From assembly GCF_965224175.1 (NCBI RefSeq), contig NZ_OZ245041.1:1674001-1738000 (forward strand): a stretch of DNA of 64,000 nt, written 5' to 3'. A program made the position numbers and the translations under genes. Below are positions 36,548-45,121 of this stretch, in pieces. The stretch's first letter is position 1, and each line of letters opens with the position of its first letter. Origin of the DNA: Kordia sp965224175. GTDB lineage: Bacteria; Bacteroidota; Bacteroidia; Flavobacteriales; Flavobacteriaceae. Below the pieces are notes generated by a model. That model was not told the origin of the DNA, did not search any database, and saw only the letters and a list, made by a program, of their open reading frames with translations.

Positions 36548-37939
36548 TTATCCTTTTATCTTCTTTTCTTTTACAGTTCCGTATTTATCAAATAAATATA
36601 CTAAAGAAGTCATGGTTGCTGCACCTAATTCCAATTCGCGTTTATTGACAGCATCAAACGTATCGTTCTCTGCATGATGATGATCAAAATATCGTTGCGA
36701 ATCTGGACGCAATCCTGCTAATACAATCTGATCGTCTTTTAACGGACCAATATCTGCACCACTTCCTCCTTTTTCAAAATAATGAATTAAATACGGTTTA
36801 AATAATGGTTTCCAACTTTCTACTTGTGCAAAGTTTCCAGCCGAACAATCAAATGAGAAACCTCTTGGCGTGAATCCGCCAGCATCACTTTCTAAAGCAA
36901 ATACATGTTTCTCTCCTTTTTCTTTAGCAACCTCAGCATATTTACGTCCGCCACGCAATCCGTTTTCTTCATTCATAAATAATACAACTCTGATTGTTCT
37001 TTTTGGCGTATAACCCGTTTCTTTGATTAAGCGTAATACTTCCATACTTTGTACAACTCCTGCGCCATCATCATGAGAACCATCTCCTAAATCCCAAGAA
37101 TCTAAATGTCCACCAACAATAATGATTTCATTTGGAAATTCACTTCCTGTGATTTCACCAATGACATTGTGCGATAGTACATCTTCATATTGTGTGCAAT
37201 GCATTGTAAATCCGAATTTTGTTTTCGGATCTTTTTTTAATTGTTTACTTAATATTTCTGCTCCGTTTGTGCTGATAGCTGCCGCAGGAATTCTATCTGC
37301 TACTGCAACATCTTCATATCCCATACTTCCTGTGTGTGGATAATCATCTAAACGCAAGTTCATAGATCGTACAACAACACCAATAGCACCATATTTTAAC
37401 GCTTCTTTTGCACCACCATAACGCTGATCAACACAACCACCATAAGCTTCAAACGTACTGATTAAGTCAGCTTGCATTGGACGATTATAAAACACAATTT
37501 TTCCTTGAATTTTCTCTTTTCCTAAAGCTTTTAAATCCTGCAAACCTTGTACTTCAATAACTTCTGCTTCTATTCCGCCTGTTTTGGTTGCTACAGAACC
37601 ACCAAGCGCACAAATTGGCACCGTAGTTTTTGTTCCGCCAGACATAAAGTAAGCTTCTTCCGCTTTTCCACGTTCCCATTTTGGAACCATTACTTCTTGC
37701 AACCAAACTTTATCTAAACCTAATGCTTCTAGTTCTGCTTTTGTGTATTGCACAGCTTTTGCTGCATTTGCAGATCCGGAAAGACGTCCGCCAATTTTAT
37801 TCGACAAATGATCAAGCCAAGCATAACTTTGTCCATTGGTTAATGAAGTTGAGTATACTTTTTTGAGTTGTTTTTCATCTGCTTTTTGTGCAAAACTGAT
37901 CGCAGAAGCCAAAAATAACAGTGTAAATATTTTTTTCAT
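36548..37939 (-). CDS. M28-family metallopeptidase, exported
   Basis: 463 residues with a signal peptide ending ISFAQ. A PA domain is inserted near residues 130-245, then the M28 zinc-peptidase core: GGHLDSWDLGDGSHDDGAG (His and bridging Asp), NEENG (catalytic and ligand Glu), ALESDAGG (Asp) and FDHHHAENDTFD (last His). It probably acts as an aminopeptidase or carboxypeptidase in the periplasm or outside the cell. The 3' end abuts an inserted transposon, and a truncated copy of that 3' end lies at 29745-29897. Gene order and length show that the insertion did not disrupt it. Confidence 0.93.
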   Translation of the reverse strand: MKKIFTLLFLASAISFAQKADEKQLKKVYSTSLTNGQSYAWLDHLSNKIGGRLSGSANAAKAVQYTKAELEALGLDKVWLQEVMVPKWERGKAEEAYFMSGGTKTTVPICALGGSVATKTGGIEAEVIEVQGLQDLKALGKEKIQGKIVFYNRPMQADLISTFEAYGGCVDQRYGGAKEALKYGAIGVVVRSMNLRLDDYPHTGSMGYEDVAVADRIPAAAISTNGAEILSKQLKKDPKTKFGFTMHCTQYEDVLSHNVIGEITGSEFPNEIIIVGGHLDSWDLGDGSHDDGAGVVQSMEVLRLIKETGYTPKRTIRVVLFMNEENGLRGGRKYAEVAKEKGEKHVFALESDAGGFTPRGFSFDCSAGNFAQVESWKPLFKPYLIHYFEKGGSGADIGPLKDDQIVLAGLRPDSQRYFDHHHAENDTFDAVNKRELELGAATMTSLVYLFDKYGTVKEKKIKG

Positions 37940-37960
37940 GTGTGGCAGTATTTTGAGGTT

Positions 37961-38839
37961 TTATTCAGATTCTAATTGTTGTTTGTACATTTCGAGATTT
38001 GCTTTGATATCATCATCCAATTCAGGTTCATCAATATCTGAGTATTCTTTTAATGTATCATAAATTGTTTTGGCAACAATATATCGTGCCGTTGGTTTGT
38101 CATCAGCAGGAATTGCATACCAAGGCGCATGTGGTTTGCTCGTTCTATTTAACGCATCTTCATAACATTCTTGATATTTATCCCAAAGTTTACGTTCTTT
38201 TAAATCGCCTGGAGAGAATTTCCAGTTTTTTTCTTTGAGTTCTAAACGACGAAGTAATCTGTTTTTTTGTTCATCTTTCGAAATGTTCAAGAAAAATTTG
38301 AAGATAATCGTTCCATTGTCTGCAATATGCTTTTCAAAATTATTGATTTGTTCAAAGCGTTTTGCCCAAAATTCATCATTAATATCCTCTACAGAGTTTA
38401 CAGAAGGAATGTTTTCTCCCATAATATATCCAGGATGTACACGAGTTACCAATACATTTTCATAATGTGTTCTATTAAAAATCGAGAATTTCCCTCTTGC
38501 TGGCAATGCAATGTAATGTCTCCATAAATAATCGTGCTTCAACTCTAATTCCGTAGGTACTTTAAAACTATGTACTACAATTCCACGCGTATTAAAATCT
38601 TTAAAAACTTCTCTGATTAAGCTATCTTTTCCAGCAGTATCCATTCCTTGCAAACAAACCAATACACCGTATTTTCCATGTGCGTAGATTGTATCTTGTA
38701 GTTTTCCTAAATCTTCTCGAACATCTTCTAGTTCTTTTTTGATTTCTTTTTTAGATTCTCCAAGATCAAATTTGGTAGATATTTCACTCAGTTTTATAGA
38801 TTTTGTTACTTTAAAAGTATCCTTATCAAAATGCTTCAT
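37961..38839 (-). CDS. Polyphosphate kinase 2 family protein
   Basis: 292 residues. Walker A is GMDTAGKDSLIREVF (about 65-79), followed by the PPK2 lid-module residues (RHYIALPARGKFSIFNRTHYENVLVTRVHP) and WKFSPGDLKERKLWDKYQ. PPK2 enzymes transfer phosphate between polyphosphate and nucleoside mono- or diphosphates; length and motif suit the ~300-residue class that phosphorylates NMP/NDP. It starts upstream of the M28 gene on the same strand, 21 bases apart, so the two may be co-transcribed. Confidence 0.92.
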   Translation of the reverse strand: MKHFDKDTFKVTKSIKLSEISTKFDLGESKKEIKKELEDVREDLGKLQDTIYAHGKYGVLVCLQGMDTAGKDSLIREVFKDFNTRGIVVHSFKVPTELELKHDYLWRHYIALPARGKFSIFNRTHYENVLVTRVHPGYIMGENIPSVNSVEDINDEFWAKRFEQINNFEKHIADNGTIIFKFFLNISKDEQKNRLLRRLELKEKNWKFSPGDLKERKLWDKYQECYEDALNRTSKPHAPWYAIPADDKPTARYIVAKTIYDTLKEYSDIDEPELDDDIKANLEMYKQQLESE

Positions 38840-38928
38840 GCCTTACTATTTTTCTTTGAAGGCTAAATATACGGATTGTACTTTACATTTTTTGTAGTTT
38901 AGCGGCTTCAAATTATCAGTATTGCATT

Positions 38929-40140
38929 ATGAAACATCAAAAATTAGTATTTGTTTTCTTTTTATGTTTGAGTTTGAGTCTATTCGCGCAAAGCGATCAA
39001 GATTCTATTCCAGCTTATACTAAAAACGGAATTTCGAAGCCTAGTATTTTATCAACCAATCCATTTGGTGTATTTATTTCACGGTTAAATCATAATTTTA
39101 AACTGAAAGCTTCTCAACGTCTAGAATTAGATATTAGTTTGGAAAGTGGAAATGTTTGGGGACCAAATGTAAAAACATATATTCCAAATGATCCTTCAGT
39201 TCGTGCTGATATGAGTGCACTAGCTTGGTTTAGCAGACAATATCGTGTGGAAGAAGATCAGATTGATGCTGGTTATTTTGAAATAGAAACTGATGGTGTG
39301 ATTAAAGGCTTAAGAGGAAATTTAACGATTCCGACAACTAAAAATCAAGAATTAATTGTTGGTTTTAGAGCTTTTTTATTGACTAATGGAAAGTTTCCTC
39401 TTTCTTCTTTGACTTCCGATCGTCTTATTGAGTTCTTTCATGATAACGTTGCCGGTGGTGATGATCCTTTTGATAGACGTGTTTTTGGATTGGACAAAGC
39501 CAAGTTTTTATATACTGATAGAAATGGGAGATCATTCGATTTAGGCAATGGCGATTTTTTAACTGCTGGAATTGAGACACATTATTATTATTATCCGACA
39601 TTTTTGAACGATAAGAAAGTGTATTTAAATTTTGGTGCACATCTTGGAACAAATTTATCTAGTTATAATATGTCTATGGATGTTGGACTTTCAGCTGCTG
39701 GAGTAAAACAATTTGACCTCAACGATCGTAATTTTATTTTATTCGGATTGGGAACAAATGTGCTTCGAAAAAATGCTGTGGATTTACAGGATGATAATTT
39801 TGATTTTGGAACGAATGATTTTATTGGAAGTTTAGAAACAGATATTGAATATACATTTCTTTCCAAAGGAAAAACATATCACTCGTTTGGAATTAGCTTT
39901 TATCTTCAAACAAGTCTACATAAAAAAGACGAAGACGATTACAATATTTATGTTCGTGATGACGATGCTTTTAATTCTTGGGGACATGGAACACGTCATT
40001 TATATAAGAACAATAATTATTGGACATTTGTATACACGTTTACACGAAAAATATCAACTTCATTTTATATTCAACAAGATTTTACCGTAAATAACAATCC
40101 AGATTTACAGACTGGAGTTAGTGTGAAATTTGGAATATAA
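38929..40140 (+). CDS. Exported outer-membrane-like protein, hypothetical
   Basis: 403 residues. The signal peptide ends SLFAQ. The rest alternates polar and aromatic residues with many Gly/Asn/Asp (HYYYYPTFLNDKKVYLNFGAHLG, YHSFGISFYLQTSL, YWTFVYTFTRKISTSFYIQQDF) and ends GVSVKFGI, which suits a beta barrel of about 12 or more strands. Not assignable to a named family by eye. Divergent from the PPK2 gene. Confidence 0.72.
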   Translation: MKHQKLVFVFFLCLSLSLFAQSDQDSIPAYTKNGISKPSILSTNPFGVFISRLNHNFKLKASQRLELDISLESGNVWGPNVKTYIPNDPSVRADMSALAWFSRQYRVEEDQIDAGYFEIETDGVIKGLRGNLTIPTTKNQELIVGFRAFLLTNGKFPLSSLTSDRLIEFFHDNVAGGDDPFDRRVFGLDKAKFLYTDRNGRSFDLGNGDFLTAGIETHYYYYPTFLNDKKVYLNFGAHLGTNLSSYNMSMDVGLSAAGVKQFDLNDRNFILFGLGTNVLRKNAVDLQDDNFDFGTNDFIGSLETDIEYTFLSKGKTYHSFGISFYLQTSLHKKDEDDYNIYVRDDDAFNSWGHGTRHLYKNNNYWTFVYTFTRKISTSFYIQQDFTVNNNPDLQTGVSVKFGI

Positions 40141-40145
40141 TTTTA

Positions 40146-40445
40146 GATTTTTAGACCGCTTTGCTGTTAGAAATTAGATCGCTGCGCTTTTAGATTTTTA
40201 GCTTGGTTGTGTAAAAGTTCAAAAATTAGCACAGTATTTCCTTTGAAACATCTCAATTCTAACATCTCAATTCTCAACACTGATTTTTAAATCGCTTGCT
40301 GTTAGGTGTTAGATCGCTGTGCTTTTAGATTTTTAGCTTGTTTGTGTAAAAGTTCAAAAATTAGCACAGTACAGTATTTGATTTGAAACTTCTCAATACT
40401 AACATCTCAATTCTCAATACTAATTTTTAAATCGCTGCACTTTCA
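40146..40445. repeat. About 135-base tandem repeat, two and a part copies
   Basis: GCTGTTAG..TTAGATCGCTG.GCTTTTAGATTTTTAGCTTG.TTGTGTAAAAGTTC (broken here by variable bases) recurs at an offset of about 135 bases. Each copy ends in CTAACATCTCAATTCTCAA, and a third copy is only begun near 40425. AT-rich, non-coding. Confidence 0.75.
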
Positions 40446-40557
40446 GTTTTTTTCAGCATCTATTCGCATGACTTAAAATAAGTGTTTTTATAAGCGAATT
40501 ACTTAATTTTTACAGAAATGACCTGTCCTTTCATTTTAAAGATTAAGAAAACTGCTG

Positions 40558-40634
40558 CGTCACCCTAAACTTGATTCAGCATCACACAATTTAACTAACT
40601 CATGATGAGAAACTGAATCTAGTTTAGTTTGACG
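40558..40634. repeat. REP-like imperfect inverted repeat
   Basis: Left arm CGTCACCCTAAACTTGATTC and right arm, reversed, CGTCAAACTAAACTAGATTC. It resembles common Bacteroidota extragenic palindromes of the CGTCACCCTGAACTTG type. Confidence 0.55.
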
Positions 40635-40646
40635 TGTAAATTCACA

Positions 40647-40675
40647 AAAAAATCAGCCTTTTGAGCTGATTTTTT
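40647..40675 (-). terminator. Terminator of the ABC-MscS-regulator operon
   Basis: AAAAAATCAGC, 7-base loop, GCTGATTTTTT: an 11-bp perfect stem 5 bases after the response-regulator stop codon. Works on either strand. Confidence 0.88.
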
Positions 40676-40679
40676 ATTC

Positions 40680-41843
40680 TTATTTAGAAGCAAAGAGTTT
40701 TACATCTTCTTCGGTAACTTCTTTTCCTCCGAGAATGATGAGACGTTCAATTACATTTCGTAATTCTCTAATATTTCCTGTCCAATCGTACGCTTGTAAT
40801 AATTCTATCGCTTTATCTGAGAATTTTTTAGCGGCTGTTCCTTGTTCGTTTGCAATTTTTCCTGCAAAATGATTTATCAATAACGGAATATCGTCTCTTC
40901 TATCATTTAATGCTGGTACTTTAATCAAGATAACGGCTAACCTGTGATATAAATCTTCACGGAATTTCCCATCTTCAATTTCTTTCTTTAAGTTTTTATT
41001 TGTTGCCGCAATAACACGAACATTTACTTTGATGTCTTTATCACTACCAACACGTTGTACTCTACTTTCTTGTAATGCGCGTAATACTTTTGCTTGTGCA
41101 GACAAACTCATGTCTCCAATTTCATCTAAAAAGATAGTTCCGCCATTGGCAGCTTCAAACTTTCCAGCTCTGTCTTTGTTTGCGCTAGTAAATGCACCTT
41201 TTACATGACCAAATAATTCACTTTCAATCAACTCACTTGGAATTGCTGCACAGTTTACTTCAATCATTGGTCCTTTGCTACGATCACTTTTTTGGTGCAA
41301 CCAGTGTGACACGAGTTCCTTACCAGTTCCATTTGGTCCAGTAATTAACACACGAGCATCTGTTGGTGCTACTTTTTCAATGATATCTTTTATTTGTTGA
41401 ATGGCATCAGAGTTACCAATCATTTCGTAGTTCTTGCTTACTTTTTTCTTTAATCGTTTGTTTTCAACAACCAATTCTTTTTTGTCAAGTGCATTACGAA
41501 CTGTATTTAGCAATCTATTTAAATCTGGTGGTTTTGAGATATAATCAAACGCTCCAATACGCATGGTATTTACGGCAGTATCTAGATCGCCATGTCCAGA
41601 AATCATCACAAAAGGAGTTTCTGGTTTTATTTTCTTGGCAGCTTCCAATACTTCTACACCATCCATTTTTGGCATTTTTATATCACAAAGCACCAAATCA
41701 TAGTCTTCCTTTTTTACCATTTCAATTCCAGCCAATCCATCTTCGGCTTGTGATACTTCATATGTATCATTTTCTTCCGATAAGATTTTCACTAATACTC
41801 TACGAATTGCTGATTCGTCTTCTATTACTAATATTTTTGGCAT
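40680..41843 (-). CDS. NtrC-type sigma-54 response regulator without DNA-binding domain
   Basis: 387 residues. The receiver domain has Asp54 as phospho-acceptor (LVLCDIKMPKMDG); the AAA+ domain has Walker A GPNGTGKE (169-176) and Walker B GGTIFLDEIG (234-243). The sigma-54 contact loop reads GAFTSA (216-221) instead of the usual GAFTGA. The protein ends at EEDVKLFASK with no Fis-type helix-turn-helix. Such truncated regulators can act from solution without an enhancer. It is last in an operon with the ABC exporter and MscS genes (1-base gap from MscS). No partner kinase is adjacent. Confidence 0.9.
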   Translation of the reverse strand: MPKILVIEDESAIRRVLVKILSEENDTYEVSQAEDGLAGIEMVKKEDYDLVLCDIKMPKMDGVEVLEAAKKIKPETPFVMISGHGDLDTAVNTMRIGAFDYISKPPDLNRLLNTVRNALDKKELVVENKRLKKKVSKNYEMIGNSDAIQQIKDIIEKVAPTDARVLITGPNGTGKELVSHWLHQKSDRSKGPMIEVNCAAIPSELIESELFGHVKGAFTSANKDRAGKFEAANGGTIFLDEIGDMSLSAQAKVLRALQESRVQRVGSDKDIKVNVRVIAATNKNLKKEIEDGKFREDLYHRLAVILIKVPALNDRRDDIPLLINHFAGKIANEQGTAAKKFSDKAIELLQAYDWTGNIRELRNVIERLIILGGKEVTEEDVKLFASK

Positions 41844-41844
41844 A

Positions 41845-42678
41845 TTATTCTACTTTTGAATTATAAACATGTACATCGCGCTGTGGAAATGGAATGCTTA
41901 TGTTATTTTCATTAAATGTGTTATATACTTTGTATCGCAATCTGCTCTGAACTTCAGGCAAATGAAAACTGTCACCAATATAAAAATGTAACTTAAATTT
42001 CAAAGCGCTGTCACCAAAATCTATAAAAAAGACTGTTGGCTTTGGTTCGTTTAATATTGCAGGATCTTGCATTGCAATTCCTAAAAGGAATGCTTTTACT
42101 AGATCAACATCCGTACCATACGCAACTCCAACACTAATAGATTCACGTGTCATGACATCATTTTGTGTCCAGTTGTATAGTATTTCACTTAAAAATTTAT
42201 GATTTGGAATCACCAGAATCTTCTCATCTTGTGTAATAGCTTTGGTTGTACGCAATCCTACTTCTGTTATTTTACCAACTTTTTTATCTATTTCAATAAC
42301 ATCGTTGACAGTCACGGTTCGATCTACCAGAATAAAAATTCCAGAAATAATATCCTGAAATAGTTTTTGCATTCCAAGTCCTATACCAACAAATAATGCT
42401 GTTGAAGCTGCTAAAAGTGCTGTAATTTGTACTCCAGAAGCATCAAGTGAAGTGATGATCACTATAGAAAAGATAAAGTATTTTAAAAATGTAAAAACTG
42501 TTTTAAAACGTGCTTTTCCTTCAGCTTCTAAACTTCTTGTTATTGCAATCCTTGTGAATTTTAAAATGATTTGTGTCCCTAGTAATACAGCGATTAAAAC
42601 AACGACAGCTTTGATCGTGATTTTTATATCGCCATGCGTGTAGAGAACAAAATCTAAAAAATCCTTGAATGTTTCCAT
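41845..42678 (-). CDS. MscS-family mechanosensitive ion channel
   Basis: 277 residues. Three N-terminal membrane helices, with the pore-lining TM3 rich in Ala/Gly (ALLAASTALFVGIGLGMQKLFQDIISGIFILVD), then the beta domain (VNDVIEIDKKVGKITEVGLRTTKAITQDEKILVIPN) and an alpha/beta C-terminus. It releases solutes on hypo-osmotic shock. It sits between an ABC permease gene and a response-regulator gene with gaps of 9 and 1 bases, so it is part of that operon. Confidence 0.93.
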   Translation of the reverse strand: METFKDFLDFVLYTHGDIKITIKAVVVLIAVLLGTQIILKFTRIAITRSLEAEGKARFKTVFTFLKYFIFSIVIITSLDASGVQITALLAASTALFVGIGLGMQKLFQDIISGIFILVDRTVTVNDVIEIDKKVGKITEVGLRTTKAITQDEKILVIPNHKFLSEILYNWTQNDVMTRESISVGVAYGTDVDLVKAFLLGIAMQDPAILNEPKPTVFFIDFGDSALKFKLHFYIGDSFHLPEVQSRLRYKVYNTFNENNISIPFPQRDVHVYNSKVE

Positions 42679-42687
42679 GGTGTTAGC

Positions 42688-44004
42688 CTAGTATTTCAAC
42701 CATTTGAATATTTCCTTGTAACTTGGTTTTTTTCCGTACATCAATATACCAACACGATAAATTTTTGACGCAAACCAAACCGTTCCTGAGAAAGAAATAT
42801 ACAAAATTACTACCGATAATAGTTGTTGCCATAGTGGAACTCCAAAAGGAATACGCATCAACATTACTACTGGCGATGTAAATGGAATGAACGAAAACAC
42901 TGTTGCCACGGTTCCATGCGGATCTTCTAATACTGTAAATCCACCAACATATACTGCCAGAATTAACGGCATAATGATTGGCATCATAAACTGTTGCGTA
43001 TCTGTTTCATTATCTACAGCTGCTCCAATAGCGGCGTATAAAGAACTATACAATAAGTAACCTCCAATAAAGAAGATAAAGAATGCCGTGATTAAATTTG
43101 CCAATGGTAAACTATTGAATACTTCAGAAATTTGCATTTGCATATCTAAATCTGCGCCTTGTTCTAACAATGCTTGTTGTTGTTCCGCTTGCATTCCGGC
43201 TACGTCAACTCCAAAAACTAGAGAGAATACCAGCATCATAATTCCTCCCAAAACAACCCACATTAAAAATTGTGTGATTCCTGCTAGCGAAGTTCCTATA
43301 ATTTTTCCCATTAAGAGTTGTACTGGCTTCACCGAAGATATAATTACTTCAATAATTCTATTAGTTTTTTCTTCAATAACACTACGCATAATCATATTTC
43401 CATAGATAATGATAAACATGAATAATAAATATCCAGCAGCCAAACCAAAACCTAATTTGGAATAATTGATGAGTTTTGAAGTACGTTCTCCTGTAAATGT
43501 TTCTTGTCCGATATCGACAGACATTTTAGAGGTTTTTACCAAATCTACATTTACACCATTTTTCACCAGTGCTTCATCGGTTAGTTTTTTACTTAATTTC
43601 CTTTCCAATCGAGAAATAAAAGTAACAGATGGAGAATCTTCTGAGTAGAATTTGATGTGTTTTGCAATTTCTTCCGTAGATGCCATTTTACGAATATGTA
43701 ACAATCCATATTCTTCTGCTGTTTCTACTTGTTTTTTAGCATCTTCAAGAGATATTCCAGAAAGAATATTGTACGTTGTATTGGCGTCTTTCTCTGTTTC
43801 TTCTGTAAATATCTGAGAAATTGTTCCTGTTTCATCCAAAATAGAAACCGTACGCTCTTTATTATTATTTAACTGTGTTAGGTAAAAAATCAACGTAAAA
43901 AGTCCAATCATAATTAAAGGACTTAAAAACGTCATAATGATAAATGACTTGTTTCTAACTTTCGTTAAATATTCTCTTTTGATAATTAGTGGTAAGTGAT
44001 TCAT
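42688..44004 (-). CDS. ABC transporter permease (ABC-2, NatB/YhaP type)
   Basis: 438 residues. The N-terminal helix (SFIIMTFLSPLIMIGLFTLIFYL) is followed by a large extracytoplasmic domain (about 45-180), then about five membrane helices with the conserved MRSVIEEKTNRIIEVIISSVKPVQLLMGKIIG segment characteristic of ABC-2 permeases of the NatB type (PF12698). Partner of the ATPase encoded 4 bases upstream. Sodium or toxic-compound export is the family theme; the substrate is unknown here. Confidence 0.92.
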   Translation of the reverse strand: MNHLPLIIKREYLTKVRNKSFIIMTFLSPLIMIGLFTLIFYLTQLNNNKERTVSILDETGTISQIFTEETEKDANTTYNILSGISLEDAKKQVETAEEYGLLHIRKMASTEEIAKHIKFYSEDSPSVTFISRLERKLSKKLTDEALVKNGVNVDLVKTSKMSVDIGQETFTGERTSKLINYSKLGFGLAAGYLLFMFIIIYGNMIMRSVIEEKTNRIIEVIISSVKPVQLLMGKIIGTSLAGITQFLMWVVLGGIMMLVFSLVFGVDVAGMQAEQQQALLEQGADLDMQMQISEVFNSLPLANLITAFFIFFIGGYLLYSSLYAAIGAAVDNETDTQQFMMPIIMPLILAVYVGGFTVLEDPHGTVATVFSFIPFTSPVVMLMRIPFGVPLWQQLLSVVILYISFSGTVWFASKIYRVGILMYGKKPSYKEIFKWLKY

Positions 44005-44008
44005 AGTC

Positions 44009-44938
44009 CTAATTATTATTTTCTACAGTTTGAATAAAAATATCGTTTACACTCGGAATCACTTCTACAAAATGATTTACTTGACCTTTTGAAGTTAGGT
44101 ATGATAGTAAATCGTTTGAAGTATCTCCCTTTTTTAGTTTGATATTTACTTTTAAATCGTCATCGATGGATTTAAAAGTTGCATCTGTCAATTCAAACTT
44201 ATCATTTAATACATTTCGTAATTGTTGATTGTCGTTTGCTGCAATTCCAACTTGATATGTATTACTCTTGTACTGACGTTTTACATCGGTAAGTTTTCCG
44301 TCTAATACTTTATTTGATTTATGAATTAATGCAATATGATCACACATTTCTTCTACAGATTCCATTCTATGTGTAGAAAATATGACTGTTGCACCTTCAT
44401 CGCGAAGTTGAATAATTTCATCTTTAATTCTGTTGGCATTAATTGGATCGAATCCACTGAAAGGTTCATCAAAAATTAAAAGCTTCGGTTGATGCAATAC
44501 CGTTACAACAAACTGAATCTTTTGCGCCATACCTTTAGACAGTTCTTGAATCTTTTTGTTCCACCAATCTGTGATTTCAAATTTTTCAAACCAATATTGC
44601 AAACGCATTTTTGCTTCCGATTTGCTTAATCCTTTTAATTGTGCCAAATACAGCGCTTGCTCACCTACTTTCATTGATTTGTACAAACCACGTTCTTCGG
44701 GCATGTAACCAATATCCTGAATATGAAGTTGTTTTAATGCTTCACCATCTAGCAAAACTTGTCCTGCGTCTGGTGCTGTAATTTGATTGATAATTCGGAT
44801 GAGTGATGTTTTTCCTGCTCCATTAGGTCCTAGAAGTCCGAAGATACTTCCTTTAGGTACGTCAATAGAAACTTTATTTAATGCAGTATACTCACCATAT
44901 TTTTTTACGACGTCTTTCGCCTGAAGAATTGAACTCAT
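44009..44938 (-). CDS. ABC transporter ATP-binding protein (NatA/YhaQ type)
   Basis: 309 residues. Walker A GLLGPNGAGKTSLI, signature LSKGMAQKIQFV, Walker B KLLIFDEPFSGFDP, H-loop FSTHRME, then a C-terminal extension (about 220-309, DUF4162-like). It powers the permease encoded next. First gene of a four-gene minus-strand operon: ATPase, permease, MscS channel, response regulator. Confidence 0.93.
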   Translation of the reverse strand: MSSILQAKDVVKKYGEYTALNKVSIDVPKGSIFGLLGPNGAGKTSLIRIINQITAPDAGQVLLDGEALKQLHIQDIGYMPEERGLYKSMKVGEQALYLAQLKGLSKSEAKMRLQYWFEKFEITDWWNKKIQELSKGMAQKIQFVVTVLHQPKLLIFDEPFSGFDPINANRIKDEIIQLRDEGATVIFSTHRMESVEEMCDHIALIHKSNKVLDGKLTDVKRQYKSNTYQVGIAANDNQQLRNVLNDKFELTDATFKSIDDDLKVNIKLKKGDTSNDLLSYLTSKGQVNHFVEVIPSVNDIFIQTVENNN

Positions 44939-45005
44939 GAAAAGTTTTTTATATATGTAACTACATTGGGTATTTTGTTACAGTAAATCTTATTATAAAA
45001 CAAAA

Positions 45006-45032
45006 CCCACCCTTAAAATGATCAAGGATGGG
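45006..45032 (-). terminator. Terminator after dnaJ
   Basis: CCCACCCTT (45006-45014) pairs with AAGGATGGG (45024-45032), one G-T pair; the minus strand continues into a T-rich stretch (TTTTGTTTTAT). Confidence 0.6.
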
Positions 45033-45121
45033 AAAAAATTGCTATGAAAAAGAAAAAATTACTAGCTGGTTTCAGCCAGTAACTTATCAAAGATAGTTTT
45101 TTTTTCGTAATACCAAAAGAA

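Larger units (their letters stand above)
40141..40679. other. 539-base intergenic region made of repeats
   Basis: No gene. It contains the tandem repeat at 40146-40445, the imperfect inverted repeat at 40558-40634 and a terminator at 40647-40675. Confidence 0.7.
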
